DNA of 64,000 nucleotides from an uncultured Bacteroidota bacterium (GCA_903916255.1 CAIWVW010000121.1:1-64000), one strand, 5' to 3'; positions 27,401 through 37,266 are shown, counted from the stretch's first letter. Numbers and translations: made by a program. The notes: a model not told the origin generated them from the sequence alone.

Positions 27401-27518
27401 AAGGATAAAAGGTTACAGGGTCAAAGTGGAATACAATGCGCTGCCGGAAAATGAAGCATCCCAAAAGAGAGAGCATATTATTCGGGCGGTGAGTGATTCG
27501 GTGAAGAAGAAAAAATAA
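24489..27518 (+). CDS. HerA/VirD4-type DNA-translocation ATPase with nuclease-like C-terminus
   Basis: 1009 aa. Residues 1-400 are an N-terminal domain without clear motifs. From about 395 a T4SS-type motor domain begins: THIIGATGTGKSTFLECLI (Walker A near residue 410), GIAVLDPHGDLIENIL, and FLYIDEFQNFICPS (Walker B near 652), with GLILAHQDMQQLQKND and RIGDMDAKKFEDGF typical of DNA-transfer ATPases. After a variable linker, residues about 850-960 (YKALIEKPTPDGKGRVDVSL, then KQVAVEISVTT, IVCSNDKKALDKI) resemble a restriction-endonuclease-like fold, though Ser replaces the usual Lys after the Glu. It is distant from the relaxase operon. Relatives are annotated as type IV secretion DNA-binding proteins; a conjugation, defence or DNA-processing role remains open. 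Confidence 0.85.
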   Translation: MYTPLSDALTKQFYDWEKRGRGWHIFDNAVDLEPDFYPFFGHYVSPKTFIDDSKRNTLFSKIGDFFKSTSEPQRNSEATIDEIPVTGFPFQDDSPIHTFIISLPKGAKIDTTESLQLLLMLSYTKCPISFEVIGTDKDITIQLACREPDAEHLYTQLKAYFPLALIQESEDLIEEIIDDKTYFYLVDFGLRDEFMRPLATYDSSNIDSFVGLFATFEKLKEGECGIIQVLFKGALNPWSESIIRSVSDNEGKSFFEDAPDMLPLAKEKVSSPLYGVTIRAVSGSSTQERSAAIIENISNTLIHLYTSPGNTLIPLTAETYTFGKRVYDVCERESHRLGMLLNSQELATLVHLPSETVLTEKLTRDIKKTKAAPDISKEHDTVLGINHHQGIENEVTLSSAQRLKHTHIIGATGTGKSTFLECLIIQDISHGKGIAVLDPHGDLIENILAYIPENRLDDCIVIDPSDGEYPIGFNILEAHSEIEKDILSSDLVSVFRRLSTSWGDQMNSVLANAILAFLESNSGGTLADLRRFLVEKGFRDAFLKSVSDPNITYYWQKEYPLLRTNSIGPILTRLDTFLRPKLIRNMVAQKKGLDFENIIDSGKILLVKLSQGLIGNENSYLLGTIIVSKIYQAAMARQAKLKENRNDFFLYIDEFQNFICPSMSGILSGARKYHLGLILAHQDMQQLQKNDSELASSVISNAGTRVCFRIGDMDAKKFEDGFTHFEAKDLQTLSTGEAIVRIDRPDNDFNLETIPLPPPDIVIAETVKNTVMSRSRKKYGTPKDEVEKSLLALHGLQEPEVKEDNIVIPPKEQENIPPVKSTKVEPLTEVQEIATKENLVKQQEQTQHRYLQTLIKRMAESRGYKALIEKPTPDGKGRVDVSLERNGKQVAVEISVTTTDEWELHNIEKCLSAGYDTVIVCSNDKKALDKISKQVKEKIDATLQAKVFLFEPESFFLYMDKQVAQETSTEERIKGYRVKVEYNALPENEASQKREHIIRAVSDSVKKKK

Positions 27519-27523
27519 ATTCT

Positions 27524-27748
27524 TCAGTATTTAAAATCGAAAATGATTTTCAAGGGTATTTCCAGCCCTTGCGAAATTTTGAAGAGTGTGAGGGAAGTAA
27601 TATTTTCACCTTGCGAGGTCATTTTAACAAGATTTGATTTTTCAATATCACAGCGATATGCCATTTCCTGAAAAGAAATACCTTTCGCTTTCCTGTGCTT
27701 GTCGATATTTTTTCCTAAGGCTTTTAGGAACTTTTTACTCTCTGACAT
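27524..27748 (-). CDS. Small XRE-family HTH regulator
   Basis: 74 aa, essentially a lone Cro/C1-type helix-turn-helix: LGKNIDKHRKAKGISFQEMAYRCDIEKSNLVKMTSQGENITSLTLFKISQGLEIPLKIIFDF. It is convergent with the ATPase gene (6-nt gap) and divergent from the T9SS gene at 27840, which it may regulate. A second, similar regulator lies on the other side of that gene (29053-29322). Both end with the same PL..I/LLDFxY/F motif. Confidence 0.87.
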   Translation of the reverse strand: MSESKKFLKALGKNIDKHRKAKGISFQEMAYRCDIEKSNLVKMTSQGENITSLTLFKISQGLEIPLKIIFDFKY

Positions 27749-27814
27749 ACTTCAAAATAGGTACTATTTCTTAAAAAAATCGGTAGTATATATACCACCA
27801 ATTGATTTTTTACC

Positions 27815-27822
27815 TATGTTTG
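27815..27822 (+). promoter_or_regulatory. -7 promoter box for the 27840 gene
   Basis: TATGTTTG, 18 nt upstream of the ATG at 27840. It lies in the 91-nt divergent gap with the XRE gene. Confidence 0.55.
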
Positions 27823-27839
27823 TCCTAAAAACAAACAAT

Positions 27840-29042
27840 ATGAAAACAAAACTATTTCTCATCGGAATGCTCACCATTATTGGCTTGAGCGCAAATGCCC
27901 AATGGCAAACTACTAATGGCCCGTTTAGCGGAGGCATTGTTAAAACCCTCTGTTCAAATGGCTCAAATATTTTCTGTGGAACAGAAACCGGAGGAGCCTT
28001 TATTTATAATGGCACAAGCTGGACAGCCGTTAATACAGGATTAGGCGGTTCTTCTCCCGATATTTCTTGTATTACAAATAACGGAACAAACCTATACTGT
28101 ACCAATGTATTTAATGGCAAAGTTTTCTTCTCTACCAACAATGGCAGCAATTGGGACAGTATTAATACAGGACTAAACAATGAAGCCCAAAACATTGTTG
28201 TATATGGGCCATATCTTTTTGTTGGAACTTGGGGCGGAGCGACAGGTGGAATATTTGTATCAAATAATAATGGTGGTAATTGGTTTCAGATTGTCACAGG
28301 TTGGGGTAACGGAGGAGTATTGGGGATGGTTGTAGATAGTATAACTTCCATAGACAGTACAAATATTATGGCCTGTGTTTATGACGGAGCTGAAGTAACC
28401 AATGATCTTGGATATATTTGGACATCTCAAAATTTTCTCGGTGGGTATACATCAAAATGTATAGTGAGAAGCGGATTAAATGTATTTGTAGGAACTGAAC
28501 TTGGCGTGTTTTTAACACAGGACAATGGTGCTACCTTTAATCCGGTTAGCAGTAGTATGCCAGGAAACAATGTTGTTTACGCTTTAGCTGTGGATGGCTC
28601 AAATATTTTTGCTGGGTCTGATAGCGGGGTGTATGTAACTTCTAATAACGGTGGGCTTTGGACTGCGGTTAATACAGGATTGACCGACAGAGCAGTACAC
28701 TCATTGGCAATATATGGAACGGACTTGTATGCAGGAACAGCAACGCAAGGAGTTTGGAAACGCGCTCTTTCGCAGATGGTTTCAGGTATAAACGAGGTAA
28801 AGAATAATACAACAGTTAATGTATATCCTAACCCGACAAGCGGTAAGGTAACGATTGATTTTAGCCAGTCTGCTACTGGAAGAATTGAGATATATAATAT
28901 AGTTGGGGAGAAGATTTACGAATCAGCCATACAGGCAGAGAAAACCGAAATTGACTTAGGCAACCAAGCTAAAGGAATATATTTCTATCAGGTAATTTCG
29001 GAACGTAATCAAGTCGCTGTTGGTAAATTAGCAGTTCAATAA
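27840..29042 (+). CDS. T9SS-exported beta-propeller protein
   Basis: 400 aa from ATG 27840; the longer ORF would run through the promoter. Signal peptide MKTKLFLIGMLTIIGLSANAQ. The body has repeated units of about 45 residues with the pattern NNGSNWDSINTGL, NNGGNWFQIVTGW, NNGGLWTAVNTGL and IFAGSDSGVYVTS, a BNR/sortilin-like propeller as in photosystem-stability-factor-like proteins. The C-terminus is the type A sorting domain VNVYPNPTSGKVTIDFSQS...IYNIVGEKIYES...GIYFYQVISERNQVAVGKLAVQ. It is exported across the outer membrane; the ligand is unknown. Confidence 0.9.
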   Translation: MKTKLFLIGMLTIIGLSANAQWQTTNGPFSGGIVKTLCSNGSNIFCGTETGGAFIYNGTSWTAVNTGLGGSSPDISCITNNGTNLYCTNVFNGKVFFSTNNGSNWDSINTGLNNEAQNIVVYGPYLFVGTWGGATGGIFVSNNNGGNWFQIVTGWGNGGVLGMVVDSITSIDSTNIMACVYDGAEVTNDLGYIWTSQNFLGGYTSKCIVRSGLNVFVGTELGVFLTQDNGATFNPVSSSMPGNNVVYALAVDGSNIFAGSDSGVYVTSNNGGLWTAVNTGLTDRAVHSLAIYGTDLYAGTATQGVWKRALSQMVSGINEVKNNTTVNVYPNPTSGKVTIDFSQSATGRIEIYNIVGEKIYESAIQAEKTEIDLGNQAKGIYFYQVISERNQVAVGKLAVQ

Positions 29043-29052
29043 ATTATCATGG

Positions 29053-29322
29053 CTAAAATTCAAAGTCCAAGAGTTCACTCAATGGCATATCAAAGACCTT
29101 TGATAAAGCATAAAGGGTGTCTGCGCTTGGGCTTTGAATCCCTCTTTCAATACGCCCAATCTGGTCACGGTGTACGCCTGTTTCATAGGCTAGTTGAGAT
29201 TGGGAAATGTTTTCCTCCAAACGGAGAGTTTGAATCCGCTTACCAAGAACCTTTCGGAATCTTTTGTAGGGCTTTCTCCGTTTTCTTTCTTCCGTTTTCT
29301 TTTTGTTGGCTTTCCGTCTCAC
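29053..29322 (-). CDS. XRE-family HTH regulator with basic N-terminus
   Basis: 89 aa. A strongly basic leader (RRKANKKKTEERKRRKPYKRF) precedes a canonical helix-turn-helix: LGKRIQTLRLEENISQSQLAYETGVHRDQIGRIERGIQSPSADTLYALSKVFDMPLSELLDFEF. It is convergent with the propeller gene (10-nt gap) and divergent from the giant adhesin at 29665. Its likely targets are the adjacent surface-protein genes; this is inference from position. Confidence 0.88.
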   Translation of the reverse strand: MRRKANKKKTEERKRRKPYKRFRKVLGKRIQTLRLEENISQSQLAYETGVHRDQIGRIERGIQSPSADTLYALSKVFDMPLSELLDFEF

Positions 29323-29537
29323 GTAAACAAAAATCCAACTATGACAAAAACAGATGCTGCTAATTAGCCGTAATAAAGCGTGATTCTAACCCCAAATATG
29401 TAATTATCAATATATCAATTATTTAGATTCATAATTTGTAATTGAAAGAAAATAAATAATGTTTACTTTACTTTGTATTCAAAAAATATTATTAGGTTTG
29501 CCTCAGTTTTGTCATACCGATTTTAAAACTGTGTAAG

Positions 29538-29645
29538 ATGAAAACAAGGAAGCAAGCAAATATCATTCGTGTCTCACTGAACAGTATTGTGTTTTTACGA
29601 AGACTTGTTATTGCTATTCCCCAAGCCCCTACTTTAATTTTTTGA
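29538..29645 (+). other. Intergenic region with a 35-codon ORF before the giant adhesin
   Basis: The 342-nt gap between the XRE gene and the adhesin is AT-rich. It holds one short frame, MKTRKQANIIRVSLNSIVFL..., ending TGA 19 nt before the adhesin start. It may be a leader peptide or chance; no other evidence supports translation. Confidence 0.3.
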
Positions 29646-29664
29646 ATCCTCAAACTCTCCTGCT

Positions 29665-32600
29665 ATGAATAGAAAATTACTTCCCCTACTTGGTTTGCTG
29701 CTTGTGCTTTTATTTAATCTGCAAAATGCCAAATCACAATCCTGCAATTTTAAAATTAATGAGACAATTTCAGATTCTCTTCCTGATACTTTACATTCCC
29801 TGATAACGTGTTATGTATATAATGTAAAATATACGATTAAAAATGAAGGCAGCAGTATGTCTTGCCCGGTTTCATTTTCCATTAATTTTCCCGACCAAAT
29901 CACTCTTGATAGTGCGGGGTTTCATTATATTTCATCAAATGGCGATACACTCAAATCCCATTCATTTGCTAATTCATCGGCGCCCCTTTTTATTGTTAAT
30001 GGTTCATCAAACTGGAATACATATGACAGCATAACAATTTGGTTTTCATTAAAAACTTCATGTTGCCTTCCTGCTTCTAATTCGCAGCGAACTTATCTTG
30101 CTGTGAATCCAAGTATGTGCATTGATTCCACTAGCACAAGCCTAACTGTAGTTTCGCCAATTTTAAATGCAACTTGTTCTTTTCCCGGAAATGATACCGA
30201 TGTTGCCGAAAATATAGGGAGCGTGGTGGATATGGTTTTTAAGGTAAAAAATGGTGGAACCTTGCCCATTAATCAATTCGTGGATGCAAAATGCCCAACG
30301 GTCAGTTCAATGGCTATGTTAGGCTATTTCTTCTCAGGAACCCAGGACACTACAACCGATACATACAGAAACTATTGTAATTATTATATGGGTCCGGGAT
30401 TTGTTTCGGGGAACTTTCCAATAATTGCTGCGGATACAAACGTATATAAGACCCTATTCGGTGTTAACTATTTTCCGATTGATAGTTTGTATTTTCATAT
30501 AATTTATAAAATTACCGGATGTCAGGACTCACTAGATAGATTGAACTTTGTCCTGTTTTGCTCTAATGGTTCAGGCAGTGATACGTGCTTCCCAGGTGTA
30601 CATATAAGTACTTCTGTTGCTGTTCTTGCCGGACAACCTGTTATAAACCCTTCCCTGCTGCTACCTCATTATTTAGATTCCCTTTCATATCATGCAAATT
30701 ATTGCAACGGTGCGGACACGCAATCAGTACAATTAGGATTAGTGTTTACCAATTCGGGAGTTGACGAAGTTGGGGGTGCCAAAGGAAACAGCAGAGCCGT
30801 AAACCTTAAGGTCTATTTAACATCCTCCAATGAGTTGGGCAAAATAGATACATCTTCGCTTCGAATAAATGGGTATCATTATTCTTGGCCCACAGGGTTT
30901 CTTACCAAAGTACCTGACCTAAATTATACTATGAATCCGTTGGGCTTTACCGAATGGAGAATTGATTTTACTAAATGGCTTTGGTCTTGCAGTGAGTCGC
31001 TTCCGTTTGGCCCAAATTCTTTAGCGGACTTGGATGGGAATGGAGAACTCGATGATTTATCAAATACACCTGGCCAAAACACTTTTACGATTACTGTTAA
31101 TTATATTTATCAGCCGGAAAGCAATCTGGCAGACACCGCACCATTTTGCCCTTTGACATTCTTTTCAACGTGCGGGCAAACGGATGACGAACTGCTGTAT
31201 GGGACTATAGGTTTTCAGAACCAATGCAATTCCCTACCGCTCAATTCCGATACTGCCGGAGTTGTTAACGGATATTCATACGGAGTAATATCAGGAGGAA
31301 CAGCACAATTAAATATACTTCCTACGCATGATGTTGTTTGGGATGCTACTTCATATTTTCAAATTTGTCCCGGTGAAAACAAACAAACATGGGCAGATAC
31401 GGGATATAGTTTTATTTGTAAACACCCCGACCACAGGATAGTTATGAATTTACCTGCTGGTTATAATGTAGATTTTTCTGACCCTTCTATAAATCCTGTA
31501 ACACATAGGCTATACAGTTATATTTTACTTACCTCGACTTGTGGCTGCATTGCTGACTCCATACAACCCTTGATTACACAGGTTAAACACGGCTGTGATA
31601 TCAATCAGGCTATTATTGATTTTGGCTTATTGCCAAAATGCAATTTCTGTAGTGGGAATTTTTCCGAAAGCTACAACATTTCCTGTTTTACAATTCCAAT
31701 TTCGCTTACGTGCGATTCCTGCACGAACAGCAGTCGGGGTTGGGATAATATCAACTATTCACTTGATTATTATTGCGACACCTCAACCTGTCTCAGTTGC
31801 GCCAGCGTTATTACGTGCGCATCCAATGTCGCCTTCCATCATTGTGAAGGAGGCTGTCTTGGTTCGGGAAATGATTTTGAATCATGGCCTCCCTTTACTT
31901 TCCGGCGACAAACGCTCGGATGGTTAAACACTCCGCCAAGCAATTATTATGATTGCAACAATCCGCCAACCATTAATGTGGATTCAGTTGCCAAAGTTGA
32001 CCCGTGGATTCATTTAGACCGCGCCTATCCTGGGGATGAAATATTGGCAGCAGATTCAGGAACGCTTGATAATTCCTTTAGTAACTACGACACTGTAATA
32101 TTCCAAGTTGATTACACAACATATTACTGGCTCCCAAATACTTTTGGCAATCCTAGTGTTTTTGATTTTGATGCTGATTCATCTTCGATAACCGTAATTT
32201 CTTCCAATCATAAAACAGCTATCCTAAAATACCCGACACTGCAACATCCCTCTGACGTAGTTTTACCCAATGGAAAAGTGCAAATGTCTTTTACTTTTTC
32301 AGCCGATTCCAATATGGGACATGACACAGCACTCAAAGGAATGCTGCCCCCATACAGTTTTTTATCACGCATTTATTTAATTGCTAAAACTACACCTTTC
32401 ACTCCAGGTGGAAATACCTTTTATACATCCGGAGCCTACCCATTGAATGACTTACAAGCGCAGTACAGAGGAACGTATGATACTGATTATCATGATACTG
32501 ATAACAGCTGTGATCCCTGGACAGCAAACTTTGAAATGCTCCAACCAAGTGTAGCAGTTTATCTTCAGCCATCAGGTGGCTATTGCGGAAATTTTGTTCA

Positions 32601-35600
32601 AAATTTAGTATTCAGAACAGTACCTGCACTTTGGCCTTTTGATGATTTCCCATACGAATTTCGCCCCTATGCAGCCCTCGACAGTAATTTCCGAATGTTA
32701 CTAAGTGCGGGATATATCTACGATTCGGCACAGTTCACCATTATTCAAGATAAGTATAGCGCAACTGACACTAATCACTTCGCCCTTAATGATGCTATTG
32801 TTCAGAACAATTATGAGGACACAGGTGTGATGAGTTTGGACAGCTTAAAGTTTAATGGGCCAACCCATCATTGCTGGCCGTTATTGGATTGCAAAGCAGG
32901 TGGTAATTGGGACTTTCCTTACTATCAACTTGCAATGTATTTCAATCCTTTATGCAGTGCTGCCGATACTGTTGCTTATACTGCATTTACAGGCTATACA
33001 ACTTCCATTCAGCAACCACGAATATCTTATCAAAATCATTTTTATGATACCTTGCATGATAATGCAATAAAAATTAGTCCCATACTTCAACTGATAACAC
33101 CAAGTTCATCGGACTTATGCACCGATACCGTACGATTTACAATTACACTTCAGAACAATAATACCAATCCGTATTCCGCTGCAACATACGCATGGGTGGC
33201 ACTTGAACAAACAAATACTTCAAGCCCTCCGGTAATTTTTACGAGTGCTACAAATGCTACATACTATAATCAGTTTGGAACTGACAATATGTTTATAATG
33301 CTGGGTTCAATAAGTCCATCAAATGACAAGGTTATTCAGATAACAGCGATTGTAGATACGTCAAATGGTTTTGGTTGTGTTGACTCTGCTCAAACATATC
33401 CGATTAAGATAGTTTACGGAAACGTATGCACAAATAGTCCTGCATTAACTCAGCCCGATACATTAAAAGGATGTGAGTATGGCAGTACCATTTATAATTT
33501 TAATTTAGATGCCTCTCTTCTTACCCTTCAAGAGATTGGTAGTTTGGAAGTGGATACGCTGCATTGTGGAAGTGATTTAAAATACACTTTTGAAGTAAGT
33601 AACTCCGGCGGCAACACACTTTATCAACCGTCCTTTTTGATGAACCTACCTTCCGGTGTTACTTTAGACACTGTAATCTTTAAATATCCTGACAATAGGA
33701 TTGGCGCATCTCATGTTTTTACTTCGGATGATTTTAACCATGTTACCGGAAATTTAACGTGGAATTTAACCAGCGATATTGGATTATCGAATGGGCTTTT
33801 TGGAACGTGTTTAGGTTCCGACAGCAATAATGATGTTTTAGAAACGGTTATTTTCCACACCAATTGCAATTTCAATAATTCAATTACACCGATTACATTT
33901 AAAGCAAGCGGAATTTCGCCGTGCGGTAAAGTGATTCTTGCTGACAGTATTTCTGATGCACCAGCGATTCCAAGTTCCAATTGCCCTTCTGTTACGATGA
34001 ACTCTACGAATGATTCATGTAACGGTCAGAGTAACGGTGCTGCCTCTGCCAGCGTTACAGGTGGTAGAAGCCCATATACTTATTTATGGAACGGCGGTTT
34101 AACAACCGATACTATTACCGGATTAAGTCCCGGAATATATACGGTTACAGTTACTGATAATAAAGGTTGTACTGTCATAGATTCTATTGCTATATACCAA
34201 CCTCAACCACTAAAGGATTCTATAAGCGTAGTCTCTAACATTAATTGCAATTTAGGTACTCTTGCAAGTGCAACTACTACTGTTAGCGGAGGTACACGCC
34301 CATATTTCTATACGTGGTCGCCTACTGCTCAAACTGGAGATACTGCGACAGGGCTATCCACAGGAACATACACGGTAACAGTAACCGATAAAAACGGTTG
34401 CAGTTTAGTTGATTCTATTTTTATTCAATCGTTAAGATTAACATTAAAAGATGATACTATTTCATGTGGTACAAGTAGCGGTGATGCAATTATAACTGGA
34501 ATTGGCGGAACACCTCCATATACTTATTTATGGAGCAATGGGCAAACTACCCAATCGATTAGTGGACTTTCCGCAGGTAGCTATTCAGTAGTGGTTACCG
34601 ATTCGTTGAGCTGTCGTGCAACAGATAGTTTAATAGTTACTGGCTGTGGTGCTTGTTATTTGCAAGCCAAATACGATTTAATCATTAATGATTCATCGGC
34701 AAGCTCTATCCATGCTGGGCCAATAACTTACACTTGCATGAATATATTGATAATTGGTATTTATACAGTTGATGAAGATGTTACTATTGCCAACTGTAAT
34801 GTGGCTTTCGCTCCTCATGCAATGATTAATGTGATTAACAATAAGACCTTGATAATTCATACTGCGGCATATTGTTCTGGCTTTAATTGCCCTCATTTAT
34901 ATGCCGCTTGCGATACCATGTGGCGTGGCATATTTATTAATCCGGGAAGTAATGTATTTATTAATAAAGTTGCATTAATAGAGGATGCCGATTCTGCACT
35001 TGTTTCAATTAATACCGGAACGGCACAGGGATTATACCATGCTTCCGGTGTAACATTTAATAGAAACTACAAGGATATTGTGGTGGAAACCTGCCCAGCA
35101 ACATATAATGGAGAGGCTAACGGTTGTCTATTTACCTGCCGTGATTTGAGCGCAATTACCCCTTGCAATTATTATTCTGATTATAATTCTGCACCCTTTG
35201 ATTCATTGATGCCTCCGTACCCTTTACCTTATTCTTATATGGGAATGGACATAGATACCGTAAGGAATATAACGGTAACTTACGGTGATATTTTTGATAA
35301 TAAACAGTATGGGATTTCTACTCATGCAAGCAGCCTTACTGTAATCAGTAATCTATTCAAAAATATTGGTTTTAAGGCTGGTTATGGTGCAGGGGTATTA
35401 GATAGTGGAATGTACGACCATTTGAACAAAGAGTTTTTAGTGGTAGATTCCAATAATTTTTATAACTGCTACAACGGAATAATAGCAAGTGATTGGTTTA
35501 CCAAAGTCACTATTTTGACTGACGTATTTATTGATTCGATTAGCCCACCGGGTGTTTATGGTATTTATGTAACCGATATGGGTTATCCTTACCCGAATCC

Positions 35601-37191
35601 TTTGAACATTCAGGAAAATACGATTTCAAATTTCAATACAGGTATTGAGGCGGACATAAATAACTATGTTAATGCAAACATTAATTATAACAACATTTCT
35701 GAAAGTAGTTGTGATGCTTCAATAACTTGGAAAGGCATTTCCATAAATGAGTTTCCACACTCTCCATGTCTCTACAATGTTGACGAAAACAATATTAGTT
35801 CTATTAACTATGGAATTGTGGCAGTCGGCGTACAAAACTCGGTTATTAATGATAACACGATAGCATTAGGGGCTGTTGGTTGCTCTGTTATAAATGGGGC
35901 TGGCATTGGAATGAAAGCAAATGGCAAAGCCTCTCAAATCGGTTGTAATTATATTAGCACTCCCGATACTATTAATTCTTACACGGGTATTGTGGAATCG
36001 CAAAGTATTAATACCACAATTATTAATAACACAACCATTCTTACTGACTTACACATTCGCTTTAATAGCACTCCCTTTAATGGTGATAATGCATTTGACA
36101 ATAATTTAAATGTAGGCAGTACTGGAATATTATGTAGTGCTGGTGCGATGGCATTTTATAATATAGGCACACCCGGTGACCCCGCAGATAATTCCTTTAA
36201 CTCTTTCTCAATTTGTCAAGTAACTGCACCTGCAAGTATGATATATTACTGGCACCTATATAACCCTACAAGTTGTCCAGGTTTCACGCATCATTTTTTA
36301 ACATTCCCCGATAGCAACCCATGTATTCTACCACCTTCGCCTCCAATAATTTTACGGAGAGATTCAATAGCCCAAACAGCCGATTCTCTTTCTAATACTG
36401 ATGATTCAGCTACCATAGTGGCAATGAAAAATACGGCATTATCCAAAGATACATTCACAGTATTGCAGGATACTAATATGCCACTTGCTAAAAAAGGTGT
36501 TGCAACGGCTTTAGCTCAAAACTCCTATTTATTAAGCGACCCCGTATTTCAACATTTTAATGACAGTATATCAAATGCACCTATGGGGCAAATACTAGCG
36601 ATAGATATAACAGCCGCTTCGGCTTCTTCAAGTATTGATTATTCAGGTCTTTTAAATAACTTGAGTGCTATTACTCCTGCCAGTAACATTGAAGCAAATA
36701 TGCAAATTTCCGGCATAGCATTCCTTAACTTTAAATTGAATCATACGCTTTCACTGAGTCAACTGGGAACATTAAGAACTCTTGCCAACAAATGCCCCGA
36801 TTGGGACGGTGTTGGTGTATATGAAGCCCGTGCCATACTTTCCCGTTTTGACCCACCCGGAACAGAATATTCCGATTCGTGCAACACAAGGGATGAGCAT
36901 AGCGTTCATAAAAAGACCAAAACAACACAAACCGTTTCCCAGCCTACTTTTAGTTTGTACCCTAACCCCAACAATGGAAACTTTACGCTGGAATACGATT
37001 TAGGAGAAGGTATTTTGGGTAAAGTGGTTCTTTATAATACCATTGGTGAACAAGTTGGCGAATATCAATTAAATGGTTCAAAGGGTAAACTAAACATATC
37101 TAATCCTGAACTCTCAAACGGGGTATATATATGGAAACTCTATTCAAACGCTCAAATTATCAAGTTCGGAAAGGTTATAGTTATTAAATAA
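29665..37191 (+). CDS. Giant T9SS-exported surface protein with SprB repeats and beta-helix
   Basis: 2508 aa. Signal peptide RKLLPLLGLLLVLLFNLQNAKSQ. The first roughly 1400 residues are Cys- and Asp-rich beta domains (repeated DUF11/Ig-like pattern, for example YTIKNEGSSMSCPVSFSIN). Residues about 1440-1680 carry three SprB repeats (SVTGGRSPYTYLWNGG...GLSPGIYTVTVTDNKGC). Residues about 1700-2200 look like a right-handed parallel beta-helix (ISTHASSLTVISNLFKNIG, NLNIQENTISNFNTGIEA-like). The C-terminus FSLYPNPNNGNFTLEYD...GVYIWKLYSNAQIIKFGKVIVIK is a type A sorting domain. SprB-type proteins act as gliding adhesins in Flavobacteria. Likely role: cell-surface adhesion. Confidence 0.92.
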   Translation: MNRKLLPLLGLLLVLLFNLQNAKSQSCNFKINETISDSLPDTLHSLITCYVYNVKYTIKNEGSSMSCPVSFSINFPDQITLDSAGFHYISSNGDTLKSHSFANSSAPLFIVNGSSNWNTYDSITIWFSLKTSCCLPASNSQRTYLAVNPSMCIDSTSTSLTVVSPILNATCSFPGNDTDVAENIGSVVDMVFKVKNGGTLPINQFVDAKCPTVSSMAMLGYFFSGTQDTTTDTYRNYCNYYMGPGFVSGNFPIIAADTNVYKTLFGVNYFPIDSLYFHIIYKITGCQDSLDRLNFVLFCSNGSGSDTCFPGVHISTSVAVLAGQPVINPSLLLPHYLDSLSYHANYCNGADTQSVQLGLVFTNSGVDEVGGAKGNSRAVNLKVYLTSSNELGKIDTSSLRINGYHYSWPTGFLTKVPDLNYTMNPLGFTEWRIDFTKWLWSCSESLPFGPNSLADLDGNGELDDLSNTPGQNTFTITVNYIYQPESNLADTAPFCPLTFFSTCGQTDDELLYGTIGFQNQCNSLPLNSDTAGVVNGYSYGVISGGTAQLNILPTHDVVWDATSYFQICPGENKQTWADTGYSFICKHPDHRIVMNLPAGYNVDFSDPSINPVTHRLYSYILLTSTCGCIADSIQPLITQVKHGCDINQAIIDFGLLPKCNFCSGNFSESYNISCFTIPISLTCDSCTNSSRGWDNINYSLDYYCDTSTCLSCASVITCASNVAFHHCEGGCLGSGNDFESWPPFTFRRQTLGWLNTPPSNYYDCNNPPTINVDSVAKVDPWIHLDRAYPGDEILAADSGTLDNSFSNYDTVIFQVDYTTYYWLPNTFGNPSVFDFDADSSSITVISSNHKTAILKYPTLQHPSDVVLPNGKVQMSFTFSADSNMGHDTALKGMLPPYSFLSRIYLIAKTTPFTPGGNTFYTSGAYPLNDLQAQYRGTYDTDYHDTDNSCDPWTANFEMLQPSVAVYLQPSGGYCGNFVQNLVFRTVPALWPFDDFPYEFRPYAALDSNFRMLLSAGYIYDSAQFTIIQDKYSATDTNHFALNDAIVQNNYEDTGVMSLDSLKFNGPTHHCWPLLDCKAGGNWDFPYYQLAMYFNPLCSAADTVAYTAFTGYTTSIQQPRISYQNHFYDTLHDNAIKISPILQLITPSSSDLCTDTVRFTITLQNNNTNPYSAATYAWVALEQTNTSSPPVIFTSATNATYYNQFGTDNMFIMLGSISPSNDKVIQITAIVDTSNGFGCVDSAQTYPIKIVYGNVCTNSPALTQPDTLKGCEYGSTIYNFNLDASLLTLQEIGSLEVDTLHCGSDLKYTFEVSNSGGNTLYQPSFLMNLPSGVTLDTVIFKYPDNRIGASHVFTSDDFNHVTGNLTWNLTSDIGLSNGLFGTCLGSDSNNDVLETVIFHTNCNFNNSITPITFKASGISPCGKVILADSISDAPAIPSSNCPSVTMNSTNDSCNGQSNGAASASVTGGRSPYTYLWNGGLTTDTITGLSPGIYTVTVTDNKGCTVIDSIAIYQPQPLKDSISVVSNINCNLGTLASATTTVSGGTRPYFYTWSPTAQTGDTATGLSTGTYTVTVTDKNGCSLVDSIFIQSLRLTLKDDTISCGTSSGDAIITGIGGTPPYTYLWSNGQTTQSISGLSAGSYSVVVTDSLSCRATDSLIVTGCGACYLQAKYDLIINDSSASSIHAGPITYTCMNILIIGIYTVDEDVTIANCNVAFAPHAMINVINNKTLIIHTAAYCSGFNCPHLYAACDTMWRGIFINPGSNVFINKVALIEDADSALVSINTGTAQGLYHASGVTFNRNYKDIVVETCPATYNGEANGCLFTCRDLSAITPCNYYSDYNSAPFDSLMPPYPLPYSYMGMDIDTVRNITVTYGDIFDNKQYGISTHASSLTVISNLFKNIGFKAGYGAGVLDSGMYDHLNKEFLVVDSNNFYNCYNGIIASDWFTKVTILTDVFIDSISPPGVYGIYVTDMGYPYPNPLNIQENTISNFNTGIEADINNYVNANINYNNISESSCDASITWKGISINEFPHSPCLYNVDENNISSINYGIVAVGVQNSVINDNTIALGAVGCSVINGAGIGMKANGKASQIGCNYISTPDTINSYTGIVESQSINTTIINNTTILTDLHIRFNSTPFNGDNAFDNNLNVGSTGILCSAGAMAFYNIGTPGDPADNSFNSFSICQVTAPASMIYYWHLYNPTSCPGFTHHFLTFPDSNPCILPPSPPIILRRDSIAQTADSLSNTDDSATIVAMKNTALSKDTFTVLQDTNMPLAKKGVATALAQNSYLLSDPVFQHFNDSISNAPMGQILAIDITAASASSSIDYSGLLNNLSAITPASNIEANMQISGIAFLNFKLNHTLSLSQLGTLRTLANKCPDWDGVGVYEARAILSRFDPPGTEYSDSCNTRDEHSVHKKTKTTQTVSQPTFSLYPNPNNGNFTLEYDLGEGILGKVVLYNTIGEQVGEYQLNGSKGKLNISNPELSNGVYIWKLYSNAQIIKFGKVIVIK

Positions 37192-37240
37192 TCGTGGCTT
37201 CTACAATATAGGGGAAATAAGGCATTTAGAGGAATATTCG

Positions 37241-37248
37241 TATATTTG
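37241..37248 (+). promoter_or_regulatory. -7 promoter box for the 37267 gene
   Basis: TATATTTG, 18 nt upstream of the ATG at 37267. It overlaps the first codons of the longer ORF, supporting the later start. Confidence 0.6.
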
Positions 37249-37266
37249 CTAAGAAGTAACAAGATA

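Noticed and set aside
29538-29645. 35-codon ORF upstream of the giant adhesin as a gene
   Set aside because: Too short and without supporting signals; kept only as a low-confidence intergenic note.
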